Origin: Dechloromonas hankyongensis
GTDB lineage: Bacteria; Pseudomonadota; Gammaproteobacteria; Burkholderiales; Rhodocyclaceae
NCBI RefSeq assembly: GCF_022012295.1
Contig: NZ_JAKLTN010000001.1
Coordinates: forward strand, 930,001-994,000
Direction: 5' to 3'
Length of the DNA: 64,000 nt
Shown here: piece by piece, positions 8,965-18,194 of the stretch
How the letters are laid out: every line of letters starts with the position of its first letter
How positions within the stretch are numbered: the first letter of the stretch is position 1
The notes under the pieces: model-generated
What the model was told of the DNA's origin: nothing
The model's database searches: none
What the model saw: only the letters and a program-made list of their open reading frames with translations
Made by a program: the position numbers and the translations under genes

Positions 8965-10035
8965 ATGTCAAAGTTATCGTTTTCTGGTGCCAAAGTACTG
9001 GTTGTCGGTGGAGCCGGGTTTGTTGGTAGCAACCTTGTTCATCAGATTTTGGATCAAGGCCCTAGTGAGATTCTTGTGGTGGACAATCTCTTGTCCTCCG
9101 ATGTTGCCAATATTCCCGCCGAACCGCGGGTACGTTTCGTATTCGGCTCAATTACCGATGACAAAATTCTCGCGAATTTACCTGACGACCTGGACTTCGC
9201 GTTTCATCTCGCTTGCTACCACGGCAACCAGTCTTCGATTGCCAATCCGCTTGCCGACCACGACAACAACACGCTGACGTCTCTCAAGCTATTTGATCGG
9301 CTCAAAGAGATCAAAGGTCTTAAGAAGGTGGTGTATGCAGCTGCTGCTTGCGCTGTGGCCGAGAAAACTTATGACACACCAACAGCAACTACCGAAGAGC
9401 AGCCGGTAACGCTGTATCACGATAGTCCGTATTCGATCTCCAAAATTATTGGGGAGTTGTATGGCAATTATTACTTCCAGCAGCATCACCTACCGTTTGT
9501 GAAAGCGAGGTTCTCCAATGTGTATGGTCCTCGCGAGATATTGGGGGCAGGTCAATGGCGCGGTACGGTGCACACCGTGTGGCGCAACGTCACTCCTACG
9601 TTTGTCTGGCGGTCGCTGAATGGTGAAGCCCTTCCCCTGGATAATGGCGGAAACGCCAGTCGAGACTTCATCTTCGTCGAAGACATGGCGCGTGGACTGA
9701 TGGCGTGCGCCCTAAAGGGGGCGGCCGGGGAGGTCTATAACCTGGCGACCGGTCGGGAAACCAGCATCCTCGATCTGGCCACCATCATCAATGAATACAC
9801 GGGAAACAAGACGCCGCTCGATCTTCGGCCCGCCCGCGACTGGGATCGATCTGGTAAGCGCTTCGCGTCGATTGAGAAGGCTTCGCGGGAGCTGGGCTTC
9901 AATGCGCAGATCGACATTCGGGAGGGGCTGCGACGCACGGTCGAATGGACCCGTGTCAACCACGAACTGATAGCGCGCAGCATCGCCAAGCACGACAAGA
10001 TGATGGCCCAGGCAGCGATACGCTCGGCGCCGTGA
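8965..10035 (+). CDS. wbmF: Nucleotide-sugar epimerase/dehydratase, WbmF-like SDR
   Basis: 356-residue extended SDR. VVGGAGFVGSN binds NAD near residue 13. HLACYHGNQSSIANPLADHD and VWRNVTPTFVW are diagnostic of the WbmF group, and SPYSISK carries Tyr-Lys, while the usual Ser/Thr region reads AAAACAVAEK, so the third catalytic residue is not obvious. Presumed role in epimerising the UDP-diacetamido-uronic acid. SD AAGGA precedes ATG. The last third is visibly richer in GC than the first, marking the start of a GC-richer block. Confidence 0.82.
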   Translation: MSKLSFSGAKVLVVGGAGFVGSNLVHQILDQGPSEILVVDNLLSSDVANIPAEPRVRFVFGSITDDKILANLPDDLDFAFHLACYHGNQSSIANPLADHDNNTLTSLKLFDRLKEIKGLKKVVYAAAACAVAEKTYDTPTATTEEQPVTLYHDSPYSISKIIGELYGNYYFQQHHLPFVKARFSNVYGPREILGAGQWRGTVHTVWRNVTPTFVWRSLNGEALPLDNGGNASRDFIFVEDMARGLMACALKGAAGEVYNLATGRETSILDLATIINEYTGNKTPLDLRPARDWDRSGKRFASIEKASRELGFNAQIDIREGLRRTVEWTRVNHELIARSIAKHDKMMAQAAIRSAP

Positions 10036-10038
10036 TCC

Positions 10039-11160
10039 ATGACAGAACTACGTTTCGATGCCGTCGTCGTCGGCGCAGGTGTGGTCGGCTTGGCCTGTGC
10101 CCGGCGCCTGGCAAGGCTCGGGTTGCACACTGTGCTGCTTGAACGGGAAAAAGGTATCGGACGGGGGATCAGTTCCCGAAGCAGCGAAGTGATCCATGCG
10201 GGACTGTACTACCCCGCCGGATCGCTTAAATCGCGGCTCTGCCAGCGTGGTGCAGAACGCATCTATCGTTACTGCGAGCGAAAATCCGTAGCGCATCGCC
10301 GTGTGGGTAAATTTGTCGTTGCAACTCGGCGGGAGCAGGAGGGTAAGCTGGAAGCCATTGTCAGCCATGCTCGAGATAACCGGTGCCGTGTCGCGATGAT
10401 TTCCGGCAAGGAAGCGCGCCGCCAGGAACCGGAACTTGCTTGTGTCGCCGCCTTGAGTTCGCCCGATACCGGCATCCTCGACAGCCATGGATTGATGGAT
10501 GCCCTTCTCGCGGATTACGAATCGGTCGGAGGTATTCTCGCGCGTTGCTCGGCGGTCAAGCGGGGATGGTTCGAAGCGCGGGGAACGGTAGTGGAACTGG
10601 ATGACGAAAAATCCACCCGCGTGTCGTCACGATTCTTGGTCAATGCCGCCGGCCTCGATGCGCCTCTTGTTGCGGCCAATCTTTTGGGATTCCCGATAGA
10701 TCATGTCCCCGAGTGCTACTTCGCCAAGGGAAATTACTTCGTACTGACTGGCCGGAGTCCTTTTTCCCGCCTCATATACCCGATGCCGGAGCCCGGCGGG
10801 CTGGGCATTCACCTGACGCTGGATTTGCAGGGGCGGGCGCGGTTCGGTCCAGATGTCGAATGGGTGGATGCGATCAGTTATTCTGTCGATATTGAGCGCC
10901 GCAGGAAGTTCTGTACTGCAATACGCAGCTATTGGCCGAACTGCAACAAGGAACGTCTCGTTCCCGCGTACGCCGGAATCCGCCCCAAACTAGGTTCCCG
11001 GGAAAATGTTGCCGAGGACTTCGTTATTCAGGATGCATCGGTCCATGGTTTCCCTGGTCTGGTGAACCTATTCGGCATCGAATCACCCGGACTGACCTCC
11101 TGCCTGGTGATTGCCGATGAAGTAGCGGCCCGTCTCGGGCTCCAACAACTGGAAAATTAA
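10039..11160 (+). CDS. FAD-dependent oxidoreductase, L-2-hydroxyglutarate dehydrogenase (LhgO)-like
   Basis: DAO-family flavoprotein of 373 residues. The dinucleotide-binding VVVGAGVVGLACARRLA starts at about residue 9, followed by E35-type ribose contact LLEREKGIGRGISSRSSEVIHAGLYY and the C-terminal FAD segment GLVNLFGIESPGLTSCLVIADEV. The pattern SSRSSEVIHAGxYYPxxSLK is typical of LhgO/L2HGDH. Only three bases separate it from wbmF and two from the next epimerase, so it belongs to the polysaccharide operon. Its substrate there is unknown. One possibility is recycling 2-hydroxyglutarate formed when WlbA's NADH is reoxidised with 2-oxoglutarate; this is inference. Confidence 0.8.
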   Translation: MTELRFDAVVVGAGVVGLACARRLARLGLHTVLLEREKGIGRGISSRSSEVIHAGLYYPAGSLKSRLCQRGAERIYRYCERKSVAHRRVGKFVVATRREQEGKLEAIVSHARDNRCRVAMISGKEARRQEPELACVAALSSPDTGILDSHGLMDALLADYESVGGILARCSAVKRGWFEARGTVVELDDEKSTRVSSRFLVNAAGLDAPLVAANLLGFPIDHVPECYFAKGNYFVLTGRSPFSRLIYPMPEPGGLGIHLTLDLQGRARFGPDVEWVDAISYSVDIERRRKFCTAIRSYWPNCNKERLVPAYAGIRPKLGSRENVAEDFVIQDASVHGFPGLVNLFGIESPGLTSCLVIADEVAARLGLQQLEN

Positions 11161-11162
11161 GA

Positions 11163-12143
11163 ATGAATTCACTGACGAATACAAAGGTTCTAGTGATCGG
11201 TGGCGCCGGATTCATCGGCAGCCATGTGGTCGGTGAACTCCTGAAAGCCGATGTCGGCCAAGTGCTGGTTTATGATAATTTTGCCCGCGGCAAGCGGGAC
11301 TACCTGGCGCCGCATCTCGGCGACCCGCGCTGCGTCATTTATCAGAACGGCGCCGATATCCGCGAAACGGATCTCCTCGACGATGCCATGCGCGGCTGCG
11401 ACTATGTCATTCATCTGGCCGCTATGTGGTTGCTGCATTGCAAGGATTTCCCACGCACCGCTTTTCACGTGAACATCGAAGGAACCTTCAATGTCCTTGA
11501 AGCGTGTGTTAAGAACAAGATTAAGCGCCTCGTCTACTCTTCATCAGCCTCAGTTTATGGCGACGCGGTTGAGGTGCCGATGACAGAAGACCATCCCTTT
11601 ATGAATCGCAATTTCTACGGTGCTTCCAAGATCGCGGGAGAAGCGATGTGCCGCGCCTTTCACGACCGCTACGGTCTTTCCTACGTGGGGCTGCGCTACA
11701 TGAATGTTTACGGGCCGCACCAGGACCAGACAGCGGCTTACACCGGGGTGATCCCGATCATGCTCAATAAGATCGATGCCAACGAAGCCCCTGTCATTAA
11801 CGGTGACGGCACGCAGGCGTACGACTTCATCGATGTCGAGGATGTCGCCCGCTGCAACGTGCTGGCTCTCCAATCGGACGCGAATGACGAGTTTTACAAC
11901 GTCGGCTCCGGTGTGCAAACCAGCATCAAGCAACTCTGCGATCTCATCCTTGAACTCAAGCGATCGGATCTGCAGGTCACCTACAAGCCATACCACCCGG
12001 ATGACGCCCGTCGCTTAGTGCAGCACCGAATCGGGTGCCCTAAAAAGGCAGAATCCGATCTCGCGTTCACATACAGGTACGGCTTGCGGGAGGGCTTACA
12101 GAAATTGATTGCTTGGCGCGATGTCAACAAGGGGCGCTACTGA
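11163..12143 (+). CDS. NAD-dependent epimerase/dehydratase (UDP-glucose 4-epimerase-like)
   Basis: 326-residue extended SDR with VIGGAGFIGSH near residue 11, YSSSASVYG (Ser of the triad), FYGASK (Tyr, Lys), LRYMNVYGPHQD and YDFIDVEDVA. All catalytic residues are intact. Likely a UDP-hexose 4-epimerase or 4,6-dehydratase; the MWLLHCKDFPR insert is seen in a subset of polysaccharide-locus epimerases. The following aminotransferase begins on its stop (TGATG), so the two may act in sequence, for example ketosugar formation then amination. Confidence 0.85.
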   Translation: MNSLTNTKVLVIGGAGFIGSHVVGELLKADVGQVLVYDNFARGKRDYLAPHLGDPRCVIYQNGADIRETDLLDDAMRGCDYVIHLAAMWLLHCKDFPRTAFHVNIEGTFNVLEACVKNKIKRLVYSSSASVYGDAVEVPMTEDHPFMNRNFYGASKIAGEAMCRAFHDRYGLSYVGLRYMNVYGPHQDQTAAYTGVIPIMLNKIDANEAPVINGDGTQAYDFIDVEDVARCNVLALQSDANDEFYNVGSGVQTSIKQLCDLILELKRSDLQVTYKPYHPDDARRLVQHRIGCPKKAESDLAFTYRYGLREGLQKLIAWRDVNKGRY

Positions 12144-13288
12144 TGGAGAAGCGCTCGATCGCGATTTCGCTACCCTGCACCGGCGATGACGAATGGCAGG
12201 CTACTCGGGAACCGCTTGCCTCCGGTTGGCTTACCCAGGGGCCGAAGGTCGCTGCTTTTGAAAAGGAGTTCGCGAAACGTCATGGGGTCGGGCGTGCCTT
12301 GGCTACGACGAGTTGCACCACCGGGTTACACCTCATTCTCGCGGCAATGGGCATCGGGCCGGGGGACGAGGTCATCGTTCCGGCCTTTACCTGGGTAGCT
12401 ACGGCCAATGTCGTTGCCTACTGTGGTGCGACCCCTGTTTTTGCGGACGTTGACCGGCGGACCAACAACATCGATCCTGCCGATGTCGCCCGTCGTATTA
12501 CGCCTCGTACCAAAGCTGTCATCGCAGTTCACCTTTTCGGACTGTGCGCAGACATGGACGCGCTTCGCGCCTCCCTGCCTCAGCATATCCCGATCATCGA
12601 AGATGCGGCCTGCGCTGCAGGCGCCAGCTACAAAGGCCGTTCAGCAGGCTCCCTCGGACTCGCGGCTGCTTTTTCGTTTCACCCGCGCAAGTCGATCACG
12701 ACAGGTGAGGGAGGGATGGTCACAACCAATGATGATCGTTTGGCAGATATCGCCGACATGCTCCGTAACCATGGAGCCAGCATTTCCGAGGAGCAGCGTC
12801 ACAAGGGGCCGCGTCCGTACCTGCTGCCCGAGTTCAACCTGCTCGGCTTCAACTACCGCATGACCGATCTGCAAGGAGCGGTCGGCCTCGTTCAGCTCGG
12901 CAAACTGGACCGCTTCATCGATGAGCGTGCCGAGTGGGCCGCGTTCTATACCCAGTCTCTGGCTGATGTCGACTGGCTGCTTCCGCCGTTGGTCCAGGAC
13001 GAATCTCGACACGCCTGGCAGGCTTATGTCCTCTACGTAAACCCCGAAAAGGCCCCGCTGCCGCGTAACGAGATCATGGAGCGCCTGCAGGCGCTCGGTA
13101 TTTCCACCCGTCCCGGAACCCATGCAGTTCACATGCTTGGTTACTACGCACAGCGCTTCGGCCTCCGGCCCGACGATTTTCCCGGCGCGCGTGACTGCAA
13201 CGATCACACGATGGCGATCCCGCTGCACAACCGCATGGCACGGGCCGATTTCGAATATGTCGCCGCCGCCCTCCATTCGATTCGTTGA
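12143..13288 (+). CDS. DegT/DnrJ/EryC1/StrS aminotransferase (sugar aminotransferase)
   Basis: PLP enzyme of 381 residues. TTSCTTGLHLILAAMG binds the cofactor phosphate, PAFTWVATANV precedes FADVD, IEDAACAAGA contains the PLP-ring Asp, and FSFHPRKSITTGEGG carries the Schiff-base lysine at about residue 183. The HPRKxxTTGEGG form is common in 4-aminotransferases of the ArnB/PseC/WecE type. ATG 12143 overlaps the previous stop; the longer frame from 12113 adds no family residues. Substrate is probably a UDP-4-keto sugar, unproven. Confidence 0.88.
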   Translation: MEKRSIAISLPCTGDDEWQATREPLASGWLTQGPKVAAFEKEFAKRHGVGRALATTSCTTGLHLILAAMGIGPGDEVIVPAFTWVATANVVAYCGATPVFADVDRRTNNIDPADVARRITPRTKAVIAVHLFGLCADMDALRASLPQHIPIIEDAACAAGASYKGRSAGSLGLAAAFSFHPRKSITTGEGGMVTTNDDRLADIADMLRNHGASISEEQRHKGPRPYLLPEFNLLGFNYRMTDLQGAVGLVQLGKLDRFIDERAEWAAFYTQSLADVDWLLPPLVQDESRHAWQAYVLYVNPEKAPLPRNEIMERLQALGISTRPGTHAVHMLGYYAQRFGLRPDDFPGARDCNDHTMAIPLHNRMARADFEYVAAALHSIR

Positions 13289-13291
13289 GCC

Positions 13292-15175
13292 ATGTGCGGC
13301 ATCGCCGGCCTGATCAACCTCAAGGGGGAGCCCGTTTCGCCGGCGACTCTTAAGGCAATGACTGACGCCATCGCCCATCGCGGGCCGGATGGCGAGGGCC
13401 AATGGGTCGAAGGCAATGTCGGCCTCGGGCACCGCCGACTGGCGGTGATCGACCTTTCGCAGGCGGCCGCCCAGCCCATGGTTTCGGCGGACCAGCGCTT
13501 CGTACTCACCTATAACGGCGAGATCTACAACTACCGGGAATTGCGGGCCGAGTTGGAGGCCGCGGGCGTACGCTTCCGTTCGCAATCGGATTCCGAGGTA
13601 CTCCTTAATGCGCTGATCCAATGGGGCAACAAGGCGATCGGTCGTTTCAACGGCATGTTTGCCTTCGCCCTGTGGGACCGGCAGGAGCGCTGCTTGCTGT
13701 TGGCAAGGGATCGCTACGGCATCAAGCCCGTCTATTACGCTCAGGTAGGCAACACGCTCGCTTTCGGCTCCGAGCAGAAAGCCATACTCGCCCAGCCGGG
13801 GTTCCCACGACGGCTGGACAAGCCCGCGCTGCTGGAATACTTCACTTTCCAGAATATCTTCACGGACCGGACCCTGCTGCAGGATGTGAAGATCTTCCCC
13901 GCCGGTCACTATGGCATTCTCAATTTTTCGGACAGTGCGCCAAGGCTCAAGCTCACCGAATACTGGGATTTCGAGTTTCGCGAACCCACGGGACAGATCG
14001 ACAGGGAGGCTTATCGCGAAGAACTCGACCGGCTGTTCCAGCAGGCGGTGATGCGGCAACTGGTGACCGACGTGGAACTGGGCAGCTACCTCAGCGGCGG
14101 CATGGATTCCGGGTCGATCACCGCGATCGCTGCACGCGCCAACCCGTACATGAAAACCTTTACCTGCGGTTTCGACCTCAGTTCTGCGTCAGGTCTGGAG
14201 CTGGGCTTCGACGAGCGCAGCAAGGCCGAATACATGTCCTACTGCTTCAAGACCGAGCACTACGAGATGGTCCTGAAAGCGGGAGACATGGAGCGCGTAT
14301 TGCCGAAGCTGGCCTGGCATATCGAAGAGCCGCGCGTCGGCCAGAGCTATCCCAATTACTACGCGGCCAAGCTGGCATCCAAATTCGTCAAGGTCGTGCT
14401 TTCCGGGGCTGGCGGCGACGAACTCTTCGGCGGCTACCCGTGGCGCTACTATCGTGCCGTCGTCAACGACGACTTCGAGCACTACATCGACAACTACTAC
14501 CAGTTCTGGCAACGGTTGCTGCCAAACTCGCAGATCAGGCAGGTGTTTGCGCCGGTGTGGGGCGAGGTCAAGGATGTTTGGACGCGCGACATTTTCCGCG
14601 ATGTCTTTAAGCACCACTCGGACCGGCTGTACACCCCCGAGGACTACATCAACCACTCGCTCTACTTCGAGGCCAAGACCTTTCTCCATGGCCTGCTGGT
14701 TGTGGACGACAAACTCAGCATGGCGCACGGACTCGAGAGCCGGGTGCCGTTTCTCGACAACGATCTCGTCGATTTCGCGATGCGCTGCCCGGTATCGCTC
14801 AAGCTCAACAACATGGCTCAAGTGATCCGTATCAACGAAAACGAGCCTGGCGGGAAGTCCGCGATCTACTTTGAGCGCACACGTGACGGCAAACAGCTCC
14901 TGCGCGACGCCATGGCGCACTACATTCCAACAGAGGTTGCTCAAAGGGAAAAGCAGGGGTTTTCTGCGCCGGATGCAAGCTGGTTCAAGGGGGAGAGCAT
15001 TGACTTCGTTAGGAGGCTGCTGCTTGACCCCGCGGCACATATTTACGAGTTTCTCGACTTCAGAGCGCTCTCTCTATTGATCGAAGAACACTTGGAGGGG
15101 GTTCAAAATCGCCGCTTACTCATCTGGTCTCTACTGAACGTCGAGGCTTGGCTTGGTCAGCACTTTCCGCGATGA
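13292..15175 (+). CDS. asnB: Asparagine synthase-like glutamine amidotransferase (first copy)
   Basis: Class II amidotransferase with nucleophile Cys2 (MCGIAGL), RGPDGEG, HRRLAVIDLS and YNGEIYNYRELR in the glutaminase half. The synthetase half has the PP-loop YLSGGMDSGS (Ser at about 268) and SGAGGDELFGGYPWRYY. At 627 residues it matches AsnB-type proteins. In O-antigen loci such enzymes (WbpS, Bordetella WbmE) amidate uronic acid carboxyls, and given the diacetamido-uronate genes upstream this is the likely job rather than asparagine supply. The next aminotransferase starts inside its stop codon (ATGA). Confidence 0.88.
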   Translation: MCGIAGLINLKGEPVSPATLKAMTDAIAHRGPDGEGQWVEGNVGLGHRRLAVIDLSQAAAQPMVSADQRFVLTYNGEIYNYRELRAELEAAGVRFRSQSDSEVLLNALIQWGNKAIGRFNGMFAFALWDRQERCLLLARDRYGIKPVYYAQVGNTLAFGSEQKAILAQPGFPRRLDKPALLEYFTFQNIFTDRTLLQDVKIFPAGHYGILNFSDSAPRLKLTEYWDFEFREPTGQIDREAYREELDRLFQQAVMRQLVTDVELGSYLSGGMDSGSITAIAARANPYMKTFTCGFDLSSASGLELGFDERSKAEYMSYCFKTEHYEMVLKAGDMERVLPKLAWHIEEPRVGQSYPNYYAAKLASKFVKVVLSGAGGDELFGGYPWRYYRAVVNDDFEHYIDNYYQFWQRLLPNSQIRQVFAPVWGEVKDVWTRDIFRDVFKHHSDRLYTPEDYINHSLYFEAKTFLHGLLVVDDKLSMAHGLESRVPFLDNDLVDFAMRCPVSLKLNNMAQVIRINENEPGGKSAIYFERTRDGKQLLRDAMAHYIPTEVAQREKQGFSAPDASWFKGESIDFVRRLLLDPAAHIYEFLDFRALSLLIEEHLEGVQNRRLLIWSLLNVEAWLGQHFPR

Positions 15176-16221
15176 CGAACTTGCATATCCCGCATTCAAG
15201 GCCTTGGATTAGCGATCAGGATCGCCAGGCGGTATTAGATACGCTCGCGGGCAATATGATTGCCCAGGGGGAGAAGGCAAAGGCGTTCGAAAATGCGGTC
15301 AAGGAATACGTTCGTGTAGAGCATGCCATCGCAGTGGCGAGCGGATCTTCAGCGATCGTTCTCGCGCTTGCAGCGCTATCTCTGGGGGCTCGGGATGAGG
15401 TTGTATTGCCGACCTACGTTTGCCGGAGTGTTCTCGATGCGGTGATCTCGGTTGGCGCCAAGCCCGTGATTTGCGATGTTGATTTGATGGGTGTCTTAAA
15501 CCAGAAGGTAGTCTCGAACGCTATTACCAGGCGCACGAAGGCGATCATTGCCGTACACATTTTCGGCCGGCCCTGCGATATTGTCAGTCTTAGGTCGTTT
15601 GGTGTTCCCGTAATTGAGGACGCATGCCAGGCGTTCGGCTTGGACTTGGGGGGGAGGGGGGCGGGCACACTGGGAGACATTGGGGTTTACTCCTTTCACG
15701 CAACGAAATGCTTGACGACGGGTGAAGGGGGAATGCTTGTTTGTCGAGACCCTGAATTAGCGACGCGCGCTCGTGCGCTTGCTATGGGGGCTGCTGGTCA
15801 AGGGCAGCGGTTGTTCATGCCACTTTCCGATTTGCAGGCCGCCCTCGGATTATCTCAGCTTACCCGCTATCCGGAGTTTCTCAACCGAAGGAATCTAATA
15901 CGCACACAGTACCTGTGTGCTGCGCAGGAATTTGGATTGCAAGCCGAGGAAATAAATGCTTCAGGAGGAATGTTCCGATTCACCGTTTTTGTCGACCAGC
16001 CTTTTGGGGAGTTGCAGAATCAATATTCCAGCTTTGGTATTTCTATTCGAAAGGGTGTGGATGAGCTACTGCATCGGATCGTGGGCTTGAGTGACGACGA
16101 TTTCCCTTGTGCTACAGAATTGTTCCGGAAAACTGTTTCGCTACCCTTTTACCCATCGCTGACGGATCAGGAAGTTGGCGCTATCCGACGTTCGTTTGAT
16201 TTGCTGAAGAATGGCCTTTGA
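15172..16221 (+). CDS. DegT/DnrJ/EryC1/StrS family aminotransferase (second)
   Basis: 349-residue PLP enzyme: ASGSSAIVLALAALS cofactor loop, LPTYVCRSVLDAV, IEDACQAFGLDLGG, and SFHATKCLTTGEGGML with the catalytic lysine at about residue 179. It is shorter than its relative four genes upstream and divergent in the C-terminal third, so it is not a recent duplicate. ATG 15172 overlaps the asnB stop; 15148 is an in-frame but unlikely start. From here the DNA turns noticeably AT-richer and carries a G7 tract (15648-15654) followed by G6. Confidence 0.85.
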   Translation: MTNLHIPHSRPWISDQDRQAVLDTLAGNMIAQGEKAKAFENAVKEYVRVEHAIAVASGSSAIVLALAALSLGARDEVVLPTYVCRSVLDAVISVGAKPVICDVDLMGVLNQKVVSNAITRRTKAIIAVHIFGRPCDIVSLRSFGVPVIEDACQAFGLDLGGRGAGTLGDIGVYSFHATKCLTTGEGGMLVCRDPELATRARALAMGAAGQGQRLFMPLSDLQAALGLSQLTRYPEFLNRRNLIRTQYLCAAQEFGLQAEEINASGGMFRFTVFVDQPFGELQNQYSSFGISIRKGVDELLHRIVGLSDDDFPCATELFRKTVSLPFYPSLTDQEVGAIRRSFDLLKNGL

Positions 16222-17278
16222 GATAAAAATTCTTGATGAAGCAACCGAGGGTGAATACGAAGCTCTCTTGAGTGCTGCGCCGAGTGCAATGTTTAATCAT
16301 TCCATTCGTTATCGCAATTTCCTCCGGCGAGTACTTCCGGAGGCTAAAGATCACTATTTTCTTGCCTATCGCGATGGTGAAATTGTCGCCGCTCTTCCGA
16401 CCTTCTCGCGAGCTGGTCCGTTAGGGCTGGTCGTCAATTCGCTACCGTTCTATGGTAGCCACGGGGGAGTTGTTGTAAGGGAGGGCTACGGGCTTGAGGT
16501 CAAGATAGCGCTGCTGTCAGCGTTGCGTGAGCATTGCGTAGAGATTGGTGCGGTGCTTTCGACCGTGATTGAGCCTTCTCTGAACGACGAGCGAGAATCG
16601 TACAGTACCTTGCAGGCAGATTATTTTGATGACCGTATCGGGCAAATTACAGTATTGCCATCCGCACAATCTGAAGATGTGGGAGCTGAACTCCTTGCGC
16701 TTTATCATCAAAAGACAAGAAATTTGGTGAGAAAAGGGCTCAAGGGAGGTTTCAGGGTTAGCCATACTGGATCGCGACAGGCGTTTCATGACCTGCAAGC
16801 GATGCATGAACAAAACATGCGCGCAATAGGGGGGGTGGCGAAGCCACGAGAGGTCTTTGATGCGATCGTCGATGAATTCCAATACGGATATGACTTCCGC
16901 ATCTATCTGGCGTATAAGGGAGATCATCTGGCCGCGGCGCTGCTGGTTTTCTATTTCAAAGATTTCGTTGAGTATTTCACTCCTGCGACAGCGGAAAACT
17001 ACAGAAGTGGCCAGCCATTGAGCTTGCTAATCTTCTTGGCCATGAAAGACGCAGTCATCGAACGGTCTGCAAAGTCATGGAATTGGGGGGGGACATGGCT
17101 GAGTCAGGATGGCGTATATCACTTCAAGTCACGGTGGGGTACGAAAGATCACCCATATCGATACTACGTAACCAAGTATGGTGACGATATTGATCTGTCG
17201 GAAATCCGCAAGTCTCAGTTGATTGGCGGCTACCCATATTTTTTTACTTTTCCTTTCAGACTGCTTGCGCCAGAATGA
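16211..17278 (+). CDS. FemAB/BioF2-like GNAT acyltransferase
   Basis: 355-residue protein of the FemAB-related double-GNAT class (acetyltransferase_6). Typical features are FNHSIRYRNFL near the N-terminus, HYFLAYRDGEIVAALP, a central QKTRNLVRKGLKGGF helix pair near residue 175 and a second GNAT half with LAYKGDHLAAALLVFYF, NYRSGQPLSLLIF and a closing FKSRWGT. Relatives transfer amino acids or acyl groups to amino sugars or peptidoglycan. Here it may acylate the amine made by the overlapping aminotransferase (11 bp overlap); that coupling is inference. It contains G7 (16829) and G8 (17085) tracts. Confidence 0.78.
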   Translation: MAFEIKILDEATEGEYEALLSAAPSAMFNHSIRYRNFLRRVLPEAKDHYFLAYRDGEIVAALPTFSRAGPLGLVVNSLPFYGSHGGVVVREGYGLEVKIALLSALREHCVEIGAVLSTVIEPSLNDERESYSTLQADYFDDRIGQITVLPSAQSEDVGAELLALYHQKTRNLVRKGLKGGFRVSHTGSRQAFHDLQAMHEQNMRAIGGVAKPREVFDAIVDEFQYGYDFRIYLAYKGDHLAAALLVFYFKDFVEYFTPATAENYRSGQPLSLLIFLAMKDAVIERSAKSWNWGGTWLSQDGVYHFKSRWGTKDHPYRYYVTKYGDDIDLSEIRKSQLIGGYPYFFTFPFRLLAPE

Positions 17279-17487
17279 GTTATTGTTGAATATTTTGCAA
17301 TATAAGTTTTTCAGCTATCAATTTTTCCGACGTGCCGTGCAAATATGATTGCCTGAGCATTAATAACGCGTTCTACGGAGCCCTGTGCCAACGATCAGAG
17401 CTTAATCTTTCGTCTTGCCGATTCCCGTTGGAATGACGAACGGTGCTGTTACACGTTTTGGGACACGTCCTTATTGAATATGTGTTT

Positions 17488-18021
17488 ATGAGTGAAGATA
17501 AAGACAAAATACTAAGGTTGATGTTTGAGTATGCATCTCTGGATCAAGGGGAGATCCAAGAGATATGTGCTGGTCTAGACAAAAAAATACTTCGCTGGTT
17601 AGGATCTCACCATCCCGACAACATGACTCGAAAGCTTTTTTTTCAATTAACAAGCGTCGAGATTGGGGCCGGTACTGTGTTGAATTCTGGGCTGGTAATT
17701 TCTGACGGTTATCTTCCGCTTGTTAAGTTCGGTGAACGGGTTGCGGTTTCTCCGAATGTCACCATCATTGCTCAGTCTGGGTCGAACAATTCGAAACTGC
17801 AGAATCTTCCTTGCATAAAGGATCGGTTAATTGTTGAAGCTCCGGTTTGTATAGATGACGATGTTTGGATCGGGGCGAGTGTTGTTATTTTGCCTGGCGT
17901 AACGATCGGGAAGATGTCTGTGATAGGTGCTGGCGCGGTGGTTACTAAATCCATTCCTCCTTACACAATATCTTCAGGAGTCCCGGCGACTATCAACAGA
18001 ATCCTTGGTTGCCCTGGTTAG
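17488..18021 (+). CDS. Hexapeptide-repeat acetyltransferase (serine acetyltransferase/WcaF-like)
   Basis: About 177 residues from ATG 17488 (MSEDKDK); the open frame reaches back to a GTG at 17443, but the extra 15 residues look like noncoding translation. The C-terminal half has left-handed beta-helix repeats (VEIGAGTVLNSG, VKFGERVAVSPNV, ICIDDDVWIGASVVILPGVTIG, SVIGAGAVVTKSIPPY, SSGVPAT) and the N-terminal half a helical segment. Likely an O-acetyltransferase acting on the polysaccharide. About 200 bases of unassigned AT-rich sequence lie on each side, so this gene may have entered separately. Confidence 0.82.
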   Translation: MSEDKDKILRLMFEYASLDQGEIQEICAGLDKKILRWLGSHHPDNMTRKLFFQLTSVEIGAGTVLNSGLVISDGYLPLVKFGERVAVSPNVTIIAQSGSNNSKLQNLPCIKDRLIVEAPVCIDDDVWIGASVVILPGVTIGKMSVIGAGAVVTKSIPPYTISSGVPATINRILGCPG

Positions 18022-18194
18022 GGTCTTGCCGTTGAACTGAGCAAGATTTGGCAGTTGATATATTCCATTTAGAGTTGAAAATGGCCGGCATTCCTTGCAG
18101 TTGGTTCAGGACAGTTCTGGTACATGATTCTGGGTGTGTTAATGATGGAATTAGTTCATGGTCAATTGCCAAGGGCTAAGGCTGGTGGCATAGA

